This document shows, in pieces, positions 8,967 through 16,846 of a stretch of DNA of 64,000 nt. The notes beneath the pieces are model-generated. The model made no database searches. It was not told the origin of the DNA and saw nothing but the letters and a program-made list of their open reading frames with translations. The translations under genes and the position numbers were made by a program. The stretch lies in assembly GCA_932182025.1 (NCBI GenBank), contig CAKNXK010000010.1, positions 186,001-250,000 of the forward strand, written 5' to 3'. This stretch comes from an uncultured Candidatus Melainabacteria bacterium (GTDB taxonomy: Bacteria > Cyanobacteriota > Vampirovibrionia > Gastranaerophilales > Gastranaerophilaceae). Every line of letters starts with the position of its first letter. Position 1 is the first letter of the stretch.

Positions 8967-10187
8967 ATGGAATACAATATTAAAAATGCTGAAAAAGGTT
9001 TGGCTGCACAGTTTGAAGCAGTAGATGAGATTAGAGATAACAATCAGAGAAAAGTTTTAAAAGCTTTTTTTGATAATAAAGTTGCACCTGAACATTTTTA
9101 TACGGTTTCAGGCTACGGGCATGACGATTTAGGAAGAGAAGTACTTGATAAAACCTTTGCTCAAGTGTTTAAAGCAGAAAAAGCTCTTGTAAGAATACAT
9201 TTTGCCTCAGGTACACATACTTTAGCCTGCGCTCTGTTTGGCAACCTACGTCATGGAGACAAATTAATCTCCGTCGCAGGCGCACCCTATGATACAATGC
9301 AGGAAGTTATCGGCACAGCAGGTGATGAAGAAACAAAACGCGCTTCTCTTATTGGAAACGGCATATTGTACGATGAAGTTCCATTAAAAAATGATGAAGT
9401 TAATTTTGATGCGTTAGAAAAAATGATTGATAAAGCAACCACAATGGTTCTTATTCAACGTTCAAAAGGATATTCAACAAGAAAATCATTAACAATAGAC
9501 GTAATTGAAAAAATTTGCAAAACAGTTAAATCCAAAAATCCGGATTGTATTTGTTTTGTTGATAATTGCTACGGTGAGTTTGTTGAAGAGCGTGAGCCTA
9601 TTGAAGTTGGAGCAGATTTAATAGCAGGCTCTTTAATCAAAAACCCGGGAGGCGGGATTGTAGAAGCCGGAGGGTACATTGCAGGAAAAGAGCTTTTTGT
9701 TGAAAGAGCTGCAAATCGTTTAACAGCACCGGGTATCGGTTCCGAAGGCGGTGCAATGTTTAATCAGCACAGACTGATGTTTCAAGGTTTATTTATGGCA
9801 CCGTCAATTGTTTCAGAAGCCGTAAAGGGTGCTATATTAGCAGCAAAAGTTTTTGAAGATATCGGATTTAATTCAGCACCAAGATATGATGAAAAAAGAA
9901 CAGATATTATCCAGAATATAATATTTGGAAATCCGGAGCATTTAGAAGAATTTTGCAGAACAATACAATCACTTTCACCTGTGAACGGTTATGTAACTCC
10001 AATACCTGAATATATTCCGGGATATGAGGATAAAGTAATTATGGCTGGCGGTACTTTTATTGAAGGCTCAACTATTGAACTATCCGCAGATGGACCGATG
10101 CGTGCGCCTTATGTAGCCTATTTGCAAGGCGGATTGAATTACGCACACGTAAAAATTTGTTTAGAAGAGATGATAAAAAAAATATAG
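8967..10187 (+). CDS. methionine gamma-lyase-like PLP enzyme (aluminium-resistance family)
   Basis: 406 residues, full length. The family is annotated variously as aluminium resistance protein or methionine gamma-lyase and belongs to fold-type I PLP enzymes acting on sulfur amino acids. The cofactor lysine is in GSLIKNPGGGIVEAGGY near residue 230, preceded by the CFVDNCYGEF block holding the pyridine-binding Asp. FASGTHTLACALFG near 75 is the phosphate-binding part. This family is conserved in cyanobacteria and Firmicutes. The exact substrate is not proven for this branch. Confidence 0.85.
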   Translation: MEYNIKNAEKGLAAQFEAVDEIRDNNQRKVLKAFFDNKVAPEHFYTVSGYGHDDLGREVLDKTFAQVFKAEKALVRIHFASGTHTLACALFGNLRHGDKLISVAGAPYDTMQEVIGTAGDEETKRASLIGNGILYDEVPLKNDEVNFDALEKMIDKATTMVLIQRSKGYSTRKSLTIDVIEKICKTVKSKNPDCICFVDNCYGEFVEEREPIEVGADLIAGSLIKNPGGGIVEAGGYIAGKELFVERAANRLTAPGIGSEGGAMFNQHRLMFQGLFMAPSIVSEAVKGAILAAKVFEDIGFNSAPRYDEKRTDIIQNIIFGNPEHLEEFCRTIQSLSPVNGYVTPIPEYIPGYEDKVIMAGGTFIEGSTIELSADGPMRAPYVAYLQGGLNYAHVKICLEEMIKKI

Positions 10188-10206
10188 GAATAAGAAAGGA
10201 GAAATT

Positions 10207-10515
10207 ATGAACGAAAAAACATTATCCATCATTGGTACATTAGGAACAATTTTATTTGGTGTATTTGCATCATTAGTAGCATGGTTTGCAGGTGGCAAAG
10301 ACTTGCAAGGTAATACAAAAGAAGTTATCAGACAAATGTTTAATTTTGAACTTACTATTTTTGTTGCCGGCTTAGTATTAGGCTGGATTCCTTTGGTTGG
10401 AATACTAGTAGGCTTAGTGATTTTTGTTTCAAACATTGTTTTTGCAATTAAATCATTCATAGCAGCTAATAAAGGTGAAGAATTCAAAGCACCTGCATTT
10501 GCATTTATTAAGTAA
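10207..10515 (+). CDS. small membrane protein, DUF4870-like
   Basis: 102 residues with an excellent AAGGAGAAATT site before the ATG. Hydrophobic segments near 7-27 and 47-82 (likely two close helices) give three membrane passes, and FNFELTIFVAGLVLGWIPL with a final FAFIK is typical of DUF4870 proteins. Function unknown in the family. It is followed by a strong terminator, so it ends the plus-strand run that began with the RHH gene. Confidence 0.7.
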   Translation: MNEKTLSIIGTLGTILFGVFASLVAWFAGGKDLQGNTKEVIRQMFNFELTIFVAGLVLGWIPLVGILVGLVIFVSNIVFAIKSFIAANKGEEFKAPAFAFIK

Positions 10516-10522
10516 TCTTTAT

Positions 10523-10554
10523 AAATGGGAAAAGAAAATTTTCTTTTCCCATTT
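10523..10554 (+). terminator. perfect 32-bp palindrome, terminator
   Basis: AAATGGGAAAAGAAAA at 10523-10538 is exactly complementary to 10539-10554, directly after the DUF4870-like gene; an A/T run follows. It should act as an intrinsic terminator or form a cruciform. Confidence 0.7.
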
Positions 10555-10569
10555 ATTTAAAAAAACCCC

Positions 10570-10600
10570 TTTACAAAAAAAAATTAGCATGTATTATAAT
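10570..10600 (+). promoter_or_regulatory. probable promoter of tRNA-Ala
   Basis: TTTACA at 10570-10575 and a perfect TATAAT at 10595-10600, 19 bp apart, 38 bp before the tRNA. The wide spacing lowers confidence. Confidence 0.5.
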
Positions 10601-10638
10601 AAATGTAGCCGAGATAAACTTGGTTATGACCCAAATCT

Positions 10639-10711
10639 GGGGGATTAGCTCAGCTGGTAGAGCACCTGCTTTGCACGCAGGGGGTCAGGAGTTCGAATCT
10701 CCTATCCTCCA
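10639..10711 (+). tRNA. tRNA-Ala (anticodon UGC)
   Basis: 73 nt. The acceptor strand GGGGGAT pairs with ATCCTCC; D-loop AGCTCAGCTGGTAGAGC; anticodon stem CCTGC/GCAGG around loop TTTGCAC with anticodon TGC; T-loop GTTCGAATC. No CCA follows here: the next bases are GTTTAAAG from the prophage. At 54130-54137 the sequence CTCCACCA is followed by a terminator, so the uninterrupted gene probably encoded CCA and its own terminator. After integration the CCA must be added by the tRNA nucleotidyltransferase. Confidence 0.97.
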
Positions 10712-12268
10712 GTTTAAAGAACTCACTCGAACACTTTTGTTCAGTGAGTTTTTTAATGTCTGAAAATCAATTTCGACGGTGTCAGAATAGTCTTCAGTCG
10801 GTGCAAAATTATACGCAATTATGGCTGAATCGTTTGTCAAAATAACAGATTGAATGAACATATTGACAATCCATTCTTTTGTTTCGTGGTCTTCAATATT
10901 TGCGTTTGCTAATTTTCGGAATTTGTATTCAATGAAATCTTTTTCAATTTTTGGAGCATGGATTTTCAGTTCTTCAATTTTGTATTGTGTTTCAAGTTGC
11001 AGTTGTCGGTCTTCCAGTTCAAGCAATCTTGTTTTTGTTGTTTCTGTGTAAATTCCTTGTTCAATTGCTTTCATGATATTTTGAAGGCTTGTTTTTGTTG
11101 TGTTTAATTCAGCTTTTATTGAATTGAGAACGCTTGTGTCTTTTTCTTCTTCCTGAAGCATAAGAATTATTTCTGCAATGTATTCAATAAATTCTTCAGT
11201 CAAAACATATTTGCTTGTATAGCTGATTATAAGATCCTCAATGAAGTCTTTTCTGATTGATTTTGTCTTGCAACCTTTTCTTGCTTTTTTGTTTTGGCAA
11301 GTATAATAGAAATGTTTTTTCTTTGATTTGCTCGTTCCGCTATCACCTATGAAAGCCCCGCCACAAACAGCGTCAAACATTTTTCCTGAAAGATAAAAAA
11401 CAGGTGGCGGAAAATCAATGCTTTGCGTTTTTCGCTGGTTAGTTTTAAGACGCATTGCAGCTTTTTCAAATAGTTCCTTGTCAACGATTGCAGGAACTCC
11501 GCCTTCAATTGAAACATCTTCAAAGTTTTCGTCCCCGCTCTCAAATTGATAAACTCCCATATATTTTGAGTTTTTGAAAAAACCTCGAAGCGAATTCTTT
11601 CCGAATAAGTTTCCTTTTTTAGTACGGAAACCCCGCTCGTTTAAGTCATTGCAAATGTCAATTGCTCTTTCTCCTGAAGCATAACGAATGAAAATTTCTC
11701 TTAAAATGGGAGCTTGTTCGGGGTTAATATTATATTTTCCGTTTTCGTCAATATAATATCCGAACGGAACAGTTCCGCCGACAGCTTTGCATTGCAAAGC
11801 ATTATCATAAAAACCCCTTGAAATCTTTTGAGAAAGGTCTTTTGAATAATATTCGTCAAGACCTTCAAGAACAGATTCAAGAATAATTCCTTCAGGACCT
11901 TCAGGAATTGACATTTTTGAATAAACAACACGAACCCCATATTTTCTTAATTTGTTTTTATAGATTGCAGCGTCAAGCCTGTCACGTGCAAATCTATCTG
12001 TTTTGTAACAAACAAGTATGTCGAAAAGTCCAGCTTCTGCGTCTTTTATCATCTTTTGAAATTCAGGACGGTCGTCAGTTCTTCCTGTCAATGACCTGTC
12101 TGCATATCGCAAGACAATATTCCAGCCGTTTTTTTCGCAAAGCAATTCCCCTTCGCGAAATTGTCCCGTGATTGATTCTTCGCGTTGATTTGGTCCGGGA
12201 GAAAATCTTCCATATAGAGCAGCCCTTTTTCCGGGCTGCTTTTTTTGTTTCTTTTTACTTTTTATCAT
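10685..12268 (-). CDS. int: large serine integrase of the prophage
   Basis: 527 residues. Large serine recombinases integrate phage DNA at attB and excise it with a partner directionality factor. Domains: catalytic N-domain with YGRFS (nucleophile Ser23) and RSLTGR and DRFARDRLD motifs; recombinase domain from about 160 (GGTVPFGYYI); zinc ribbon (CGGA, then YYTCQNKKARKGC near 330); and a coiled-coil arm near 385-445. The ORF ends inside the tRNA gene: its last seven codons after the core come from the bacterial half of the site. In the circular phage the frame would continue differently (see findings). It overlaps the exported-protein gene upstream. Confidence 0.95.
   Translation of the reverse strand: MIKSKKKQKKQPGKRAALYGRFSPGPNQREESITGQFREGELLCEKNGWNIVLRYADRSLTGRTDDRPEFQKMIKDAEAGLFDILVCYKTDRFARDRLDAAIYKNKLRKYGVRVVYSKMSIPEGPEGIILESVLEGLDEYYSKDLSQKISRGFYDNALQCKAVGGTVPFGYYIDENGKYNINPEQAPILREIFIRYASGERAIDICNDLNERGFRTKKGNLFGKNSLRGFFKNSKYMGVYQFESGDENFEDVSIEGGVPAIVDKELFEKAAMRLKTNQRKTQSIDFPPPVFYLSGKMFDAVCGGAFIGDSGTSKSKKKHFYYTCQNKKARKGCKTKSIRKDFIEDLIISYTSKYVLTEEFIEYIAEIILMLQEEEKDTSVLNSIKAELNTTKTSLQNIMKAIEQGIYTETTKTRLLELEDRQLQLETQYKIEELKIHAPKIEKDFIEYKFRKLANANIEDHETKEWIVNMFIQSVILTNDSAIIAYNFAPTEDYSDTVEIDFQTLKNSLNKSVRVSSLNWRIGDSNS
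10707..10711. other. proposed attL core of the prophage
   Basis: CTCCA is the last five bases of the tRNA and recurs at 54130-54134. It is the only place near both ends where tRNA-end sequence recurs, and it explains why the integrase frame runs into the tRNA. Serine integrases need only a very short identical core, so five bases is compatible but not proof. Confidence 0.6.
10720..10754. terminator. hairpin terminator inside the integrase 3' end
   Basis: AACTCACT (10720-10727) pairs with AGTGAGTT (10743-10750), extended by GAACA/TGTTC around loop CTTT, then TTTT. On the plus strand it terminates transcripts coming through the tRNA. The same bases are codons of the integrase on the minus strand. 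Confidence 0.75.
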
Positions 12269-12695
12269 TGTTTAAATTTCCTATAAATTCAGCATTGACT
12301 GCGTTCAGCTCGTTGATTTCCTGTTGCGGGTTTGCATTTCTTATTTTTTGCAAAGTTGTTCCCGAATCTGAAACAGAAACAATTGTCAGTTGAACAAGAA
12401 CATTTTTTCCACTTTGAATGAAATTGTAATTTGCTTGAGCTTCAAGACGATTATTTGTTCGTGTTCCTGCAACCATTTTCATGAGCATTTTTGTTCCTGC
12501 TCCACTGATTTCTTTTGAAGCAACAAGAGAATATTCATTCGGGAACTGGACACAAAAACCGTTTGTCATATACTTTCGGACAATAAAATCTTTATAAGTT
12601 TTTACATCGCAATTCTGAATTTCCGCAGTTGCGGTTGCATGTGCTGCTGTTGCTGCGATTAAAAATATTATAAGTGATAACAATATTTTTTTCAT
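12255..12695 (-). CDS. exported protein in the lysogeny operon
   Basis: 146 residues with a good GGAG site. The N-terminus is a textbook signal peptide (two Lys, hydrophobic run, likely cleavage after AAHA or ATA near residue 20). The mature domain is about 125 residues with two Cys and is unrecognised. Position is informative: it lies between the ImmA-like gene and the integrase on the repressor strand, so it should be expressed in the lysogen. A cell-envelope protein made by the prophage could serve superinfection exclusion or host fitness; this is inference. Its end overlaps the integrase ATG by 14 bases. Confidence 0.7.
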   Translation of the reverse strand: MKKILLSLIIFLIAATAAHATATAEIQNCDVKTYKDFIVRKYMTNGFCVQFPNEYSLVASKEISGAGTKMLMKMVAGTRTNNRLEAQANYNFIQSGKNVLVQLTIVSVSDSGTTLQKIRNANPQQEINELNAVNAEFIGNLNNDKK

Positions 12696-12704
12696 ATTTA
12701 CTCC

Positions 12705-12956
12705 TTAATGGGTTTCAAATTCGATTTCACTTGCTCTTTTTATTGAAAGAAAATCATTTCTGAATATATGAAGCAATTCATGTCGCAAGGTTTTTCGGAG
12801 AGTTGCAAAATCAAAAAGACAGTTCAGAATAATTGTGAATTTTTCTTTGTTTTTATCATAAAGAACTAAACCTTTGACAGAAGTCGGCAATTCTGCATAT
12901 ATTGCAAGAAATTCTTCTTTCAGAATCGTTTCTTTTGAGCCTTCAAGAATTATTAT
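12705..12956 (-). CDS. ImmA/IrrE-like metalloprotease, small
   Basis: About 83 residues. LRHELLHIF carries the HExxH zinc-binding signature of ImmA/IrrE peptidases, which in several phages and ICEs cleave or antagonise the neighbouring repressor. The gene is next to and overlaps the CI-like repressor, the standard arrangement. No ATG, GTG fits: the family-like N-terminus (I-I-I-L-E-G-S-K-E) begins at an ATA or ATT about six bases after AAAGGGGC; a TTG at 12890 would give a 61-residue form that loses the first strands. So either a rare start codon is used or the gene is truncated. Confidence 0.65.
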   Translation of the reverse strand: MIILEGSKETILKEEFLAIYAELPTSVKGLVLYDKNKEKFTIILNCLFDFATLRKTLRHELLHIFRNDFLSIKRASEIEFETH

Positions 12957-13312
12957 TTTGCCCCTTTTATCTTGTTGACAATCTCTGTAACAGCCTTTAA
13001 GTCGGACACGTTTAAGTCACGACTTGCGTCAAGAAGAATTTTCAATTCGGGTTTTTCAAAAATCTGTTCCGCAAGTTCGGCGGTTTTTCTGTCTGAATAG
13101 TATTCTTTTTCTTGGACAAGAAAATCGTCAACAATACAATTCAGCGTTTTTGCAAGTTTTTTCAACGTGTCAAGAGTTGGATTGTCGTTCAAGCCTGCAA
13201 ATATTTTTGAGCAAGAACTCATCGGAACTCCTGAAATTTCAGCAACTTCTCTGATTGCAAATCCGCGTTCTTCACGTAGTTGGTTTAATTTTTCGACGTC
13301 GATGTTTTTCAT
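12953..13312 (-). CDS. CI-like phage repressor, XRE family
   Basis: 119 residues: an N-terminal helix-turn-helix (about 5-62, IREVAEISGVPMSSCSKIF as turn and recognition helix) and a C-terminal helical tail for dimer formation. It lacks the S24/LexA-like self-cleavage domain, so induction would depend on the overlapping ImmA-like protease rather than RecA. It is divergent from the Cro-like gene, with operator palindromes between. This is the expected lysogeny switch. Confidence 0.85.
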   Translation of the reverse strand: MKNIDVEKLNQLREERGFAIREVAEISGVPMSSCSKIFAGLNDNPTLDTLKKLAKTLNCIVDDFLVQEKEYYSDRKTAELAEQIFEKPELKILLDASRDLNVSDLKAVTEIVNKIKGAK

Positions 13313-13427
13313 TGGCTTAACCTTTCTTAATATTCATTATATTACATTAAAACCCTTTAAAAGTCCAGTTTTTGTTCATTTTATTACAGATTATAAAATA
13401 TTTATATCGTTTATTGAATAAAAATGC

Positions 13428-13479
13428 TTGACTTATTCCGTATATGGTTATAGTATTTAATTATTCCGTTTACGGAATA
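13428..13479 (+). promoter_or_regulatory. early promoter with operator palindromes
   Basis: TTGACT (13428-13433) and TAGTAT (13451-13456) are 17 bp apart, a plausible early promoter reading toward the Cro-like gene. TATTCCGT-TT-ACGGAATA at 13462-13479 is a perfect 18-bp palindrome just after it, and a matching half-site TATTCCGT lies at 13434-13441 within the promoter. These are the likely CI/Cro operators. The rest of the 211-bp gap (13313-13523) shows no gene. Confidence 0.7.
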
Positions 13480-13523
13480 TAAAAAGAGTATTTATTCAAT
13501 AAAAGAAAAATGGAGAAGGAAAA

Positions 13524-13739
13524 ATGCCTAAATTCAAAAATCTTGAAGCGGAAATGGTTCGTTGCAGCTTAAAAAATGAAGACTTTGCAAATGAACTTGC
13601 TATCACTCCGCAAACGGTCCGTCGCAAATTGAACGGCGAAGTCGGAATCACTATTGAAGAAGCAAAAAGAATTCAAAAATTGCTTCTTGAGCGTAATCCA
13701 CAAGCAAATTACACAATTGACTTTTTATTTGCGGAGTAG
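13524..13739 (+). CDS. Cro-like helix-turn-helix protein
   Basis: 71 residues after a strong AGAAGGAAAA site. The protein is one small helix-turn-helix: EDFANELAITPQTVRRKLNG is the DNA-binding motif, followed by EEAKRIQKLL. It is the first gene of the early operon, divergent from the CI-like repressor, and should bind the same palindromes to favour lytic growth. Cro is a positional and size inference; the fold is clear. Confidence 0.8.
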   Translation: MPKFKNLEAEMVRCSLKNEDFANELAITPQTVRRKLNGEVGITIEEAKRIQKLLLERNPQANYTIDFLFAE

Positions 13740-13742
13740 CTC

Positions 13743-13970
13743 ATGAGCATTGATGTTTCAAAAATAAGCGAAACAGACGGAAGAATTATTGCTCGACAAT
13801 TTCTCAAGATTTTAGAACGCGACTTCGAGAACCCCGCAATCAGAGCAGATTTTGAAAAATGGCGGGCAGAGCGGGACAGAAAAAGAATACAAAACAATAA
13901 AGGGACGAAAGATGAAGAAAAGAACAACAGACAAAAAAGAAAGAAAAAATTTGTTTCAAGCGTTGTGTAA
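13743..13970 (+). CDS. small charged hypothetical phage protein
   Basis: 75 residues, starting three bases after the Cro-like stop. It is helical, with a very basic C-terminal half (many Lys and Arg). No family recognised. Its last 59 bases overlap the start of the following small gene in another frame. Confidence 0.55.
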   Translation: MSIDVSKISETDGRIIARQFLKILERDFENPAIRADFEKWRAERDRKRIQNNKGTKDEEKNNRQKRKKKFVSSVV

Positions 13971-14245
13971 TTTACTTACAAAAAAAGAAAAATGCTGAAA
14001 ACCTTACTCAACAACAAAAAATCAGTATTTTAGAAGAAGCTCTTGCAAAATTTTTTGCGGACCACGACAAAGTTTCAAACGAAGTGAATTTGTTTCCGCT
14101 TACGAGAGCACATGACGAAGTTCAAAAAATGGTCAAAGAAAACACTCTCGACTATCACTTTGAATGGTTCTTGTTGCAACAAGAATATTTGAGAAAAATT
14201 GCTGCACTTCAAGCAAAATACAACTTCAAGAAGGTGCAAGCATGA
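13912..14245 (+). pseudogene. small gene split by a frameshift in an A-run
   Basis: An ORF opens at the ATG at 13912 (AAAGGGAC before it) and stops at 13998 after 28 residues. The +1 frame continues without an ATG to a stop at 14245, encoding an acidic helical stretch of 83 residues (ILEEALAKFF, then HFEWFLLQQEYLRKIAAL). The joint lies around AAAAAAAGAAAAATGC at 13980-13995. Joined, the two halves give one smooth protein of about 110 residues. It may be a decayed gene, a programmed frameshift or a homopolymer read error. Function unknown. Confidence 0.55.
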
Positions 14246-14395
14246 GAATGCGAACGTCTTCAAACACTCCCCGACAATTACACAGAAGGAGTTTCAAACG
14301 CACAAAGATATAAAATGCTCGGCAATGGCTGGACTGTTGATGTCATTGCTCACATTTTGAAATATTTGCACGCAAACAAGGAGAATGAAGAATGA
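14246..14395 (+). pseudogene. 3' remnant of a cytosine-5 DNA methyltransferase
   Basis: The open frame directly after the TGA at 14243-14245 encodes 49 residues with ERLQTLPDNYTEGVSNAQR and YKMLGNGWTVDVIAHIL. These are the last conserved motifs (IX/X) of phage Dcm-type enzymes, where GNGW/GNS precedes the final helix that closes over S-adenosylmethionine. The catalytic PCQ motif, the ENV motif and motif I are absent, and no start codon precedes. It is a remnant after deletion of the rest of the gene. Its stop overlaps the ATG of the ATPase gene, as an intact upstream partner would. Confidence 0.8.
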
Positions 14396-15822
14396 AAATT
14401 TCAAAATTAAAAATCAAAAATCTGTTCGGAATATCCGAATTTGAAGCTGACGGGAAAAGTCTTGAACTTCTCGGAGCTAACGGAACAGGAAAGACTTCTG
14501 TTCTTGACGCAATTCGTCTTGCTCTCTCAAACAAAACTGATCGCGAATATGTTGTCAAAAACGGCGAAACTGAAGGCGAAATTTTTATTGAATTTGACAA
14601 CGGAATTGCTATTCAGCGAAAACCACGAACAAATATGACTGATTACAAAAAAATCACGGAAAACGGGAAGGAAGTTCAACGTCCTGAAGAATTTTTGAAC
14701 AATTTATTCTCAAGAATGCAGTTGAACCCGGTTCAATTCATTGAGCTTGACGAAAAAGAACAGAACAGAATTCTTCTTGAGCTTATAAAATACGACTGGG
14801 ACTTAAACAAAATTGAACAATGGTTCGGAGAAATTCCGCCCGCTGTTGATTATTCAAAGACAATTCTCGAAGTGTTGCAGCAAATCGCTTCTGAAGACGG
14901 TTTTTACTACCAGCAACGCAGAAAAATAAACGGCGAAATTAAAGAGAAAAAAGCCGTTGTTGAAGAAATGGTTCGTTCTATCCCTGAAGGCTTCAACGCT
15001 CAAAAATGGGAAGCATACAACATCGGAGAAACTTATTCAAAGATTGAAAATGCTATTCAACACAACGCAAAAATTGAAAAAGCTCAAGAAATGCAGAAAA
15101 ACTATGAAACAAAAATTGCTGCATTCAAGAGTGAAAAAGAAACCGAAATTTCAAAGATTAAACAGGGAATACTTGACGAAATCACCGTTCAAAAAACAAA
15201 AATCGCGTCTTTAGAAGCTGAACTTATTGCAGCAAAAGAGCGTTTGTCAAAAATCGGTGAAAATGAAGCTGACAAAATCAAAGTTGCTGAAGCGAACTTT
15301 GAAACAAACATTTCAAAATATAACGAAGAACTGAAAGCGTTTGAACCGTTCTTGAATAAAAAGAGAATCAATGTTCAAGAACTTCAGGACGAAGCAGAAA
15401 CCGCAAACAAAATGAAAATTCACCTGTCAGAACATCAAAGAATGGTGAAAATCAATGAAGAAATCGACATTCTGATAGAAAAATCGGAAGAATTCACAAA
15501 TAAAATTGAACTTGCTCGGACCTTACCAGCTCAAATATTAAGCGAAGCGGAATTGCCGCTCGAAAATATGACAACAGACGGCAGCATTGTTTTAATTAAC
15601 AATTTACCAGTCAGCAACCTGTCTGAAGGCGAAAAACTGAATCTTTGTGTCGATGTTGCTATGAAAAACGACAAAGGGCTTCAAATTGTTCTTATTGACG
15701 GAGTTGAAAAACTCTCCAGCAAGAACAGGCTTGCTCTTTTTGAAAAGTGCAAGAATGCAGGCTTGCAATTTATCGCAACGAGAACGACTGACGACAGCGA
15801 ATTGACAGTTGTTGAACTTTAA
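14392..15822 (+). CDS. SMC/RecF-like AAA ATPase of phage recombination module
   Basis: 476 residues. Walker A GANGTGKT lies at 28-35; a long charged coiled coil spans about 160-380; the C-terminal part has the ABC-type signature NLSEGEKLNLCVDVAMK and Walker B LQIVLIDGVEKL, then IATRTTDDSEL (switch). This is a Rad50/SbcC/RecF-like architecture in one short chain. In phages such proteins sit before RecT and a nuclease and probably handle DNA ends for recombination. GGAG precedes the ATG. No partner SbcD-like nuclease is adjacent. Confidence 0.85.
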   Translation: MKISKLKIKNLFGISEFEADGKSLELLGANGTGKTSVLDAIRLALSNKTDREYVVKNGETEGEIFIEFDNGIAIQRKPRTNMTDYKKITENGKEVQRPEEFLNNLFSRMQLNPVQFIELDEKEQNRILLELIKYDWDLNKIEQWFGEIPPAVDYSKTILEVLQQIASEDGFYYQQRRKINGEIKEKKAVVEEMVRSIPEGFNAQKWEAYNIGETYSKIENAIQHNAKIEKAQEMQKNYETKIAAFKSEKETEISKIKQGILDEITVQKTKIASLEAELIAAKERLSKIGENEADKIKVAEANFETNISKYNEELKAFEPFLNKKRINVQELQDEAETANKMKIHLSEHQRMVKINEEIDILIEKSEEFTNKIELARTLPAQILSEAELPLENMTTDGSIVLINNLPVSNLSEGEKLNLCVDVAMKNDKGLQIVLIDGVEKLSSKNRLALFEKCKNAGLQFIATRTTDDSELTVVEL

Positions 15823-15901
15823 TTCGGGGGAGAACAGGGAACAAGGCGGGTTTTAAAAACCCGCAGCCCTTCGGGGCAAAAGCACAAAAGGAGAACAAAA
15901 A

Positions 15902-16093
15902 ATGAAGTACACAAAACAACAACAGATTTCAGTCAACGCAGGAATGACCCTTTGTGTTGAATGTGTTGCTGGCTGGAACGGTGACAAATCTTGCGGAAGT
16001 AACGGAATGATTAAACTTCCTAAAACATCAACAAATGGTTGTTTTTGCGGAAAGAAAATTGCAGGGTTCAAAGGCGAACCTTGTTTGAGATAA
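15902..16093 (+). CDS. small Cys-rich protein
   Basis: 63 residues with a good AAGGAGAAC site. Five or more Cys (VECVAGWNGDKSCGSNG, then GCFCGKK and a final EPCLR) could bind zinc or make disulfides. No signal peptide. The preceding 79-bp gap contains a short GC-rich hairpin. Family unknown; early phage operon. Confidence 0.6.
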   Translation: MKYTKQQQISVNAGMTLCVECVAGWNGDKSCGSNGMIKLPKTSTNGCFCGKKIAGFKGEPCLR

Positions 16094-16121
16094 CACGCGA
16101 CAAAGAAAAGGAGAAAAAACA

Positions 16122-16769
16122 ATGTCAGAACAAACAAACACAGAATTGAAAGAATACCTTGAACAAGAAGGCATTTCTCACGACGACATTATCAACAATG
16201 AAATCGAACAGGAACACAGCTTGACAGATGAAGAAAAAGCAAAACTTGCAGCAGAAGCTGAAGAAATTGAACTTGCAGAAGGTGAAACAATTGACGAAGG
16301 AATCAGCGACGAAGAAACTCTCGGAAAAGCAATTCAAGCGTCAATGAAAGAAAAAAAAGAGCTATTTCTCAAGGAAATAAAAGAAAACCCGAACAAAAGA
16401 CTTTATTCTCAAAAAATAATAATTGAATTTGCTGAACTCATTGAAGTTGACAAAAATTCTTTGAGATATGAAGAAAACGAAGAAGACTACAAATTCAACA
16501 ACGATTTAATGAAGTCAAAATCGACAGATTTTTCGCTTGAAGTGTTCAAATTCGCTGCACAGCTTCAAAACACAAAGAATGTGTCAGTTGAAGAACTAAC
16601 ATATTCAGGCAGACCTTATCAAAAAAAAGCGAACAAAGCTCCGAACATAGATGTCAACGTTATCGCTCCGAATAATATTCCGCCAGTTGTCAGAGAAGCA
16701 CTCAAAAACCTTGCAATGCAAACGGCTTCTTGTGATTGCTGCGACGGCTGCGAAAATTGCGAGGATTAG
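16122..16769 (+). CDS. acidic hypothetical phage protein with Cys-rich tail
   Basis: 215 residues. The first 80 are strongly acidic (Glu-rich); the middle is a helical globular part; the last 16 carry a Cys cluster CDCCDGCENC that may bind metal. It is placed between the ATPase and RecT. The length and place suggest an accessory of the recombination module, but no family is recognised. A small stem (GTCTTCATCGAGCG... CGCTTCATTGAGGAC region) lies in the 77-bp gap after it. Confidence 0.6.
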   Translation: MSEQTNTELKEYLEQEGISHDDIINNEIEQEHSLTDEEKAKLAAEAEEIELAEGETIDEGISDEETLGKAIQASMKEKKELFLKEIKENPNKRLYSQKIIIEFAELIEVDKNSLRYEENEEDYKFNNDLMKSKSTDFSLEVFKFAAQLQNTKNVSVEELTYSGRPYQKKANKAPNIDVNVIAPNNIPPVVREALKNLAMQTASCDCCDGCENCED

Positions 16770-16846
16770 TCTTCATCGAGCGGACGACAATTCCGTCTGT
16801 CCGCTTCATTGAGGACTAAACCTGAAAAGGAGAAGGAGAAAAGGAC

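Noticed and set aside
10639..10711. CRISPR or other repeat arrays
   Set aside because: I looked for regular direct repeats with spacers through the window and saw none; the only ordered repeats are the retroelement cassettes and the fliF leader pair.
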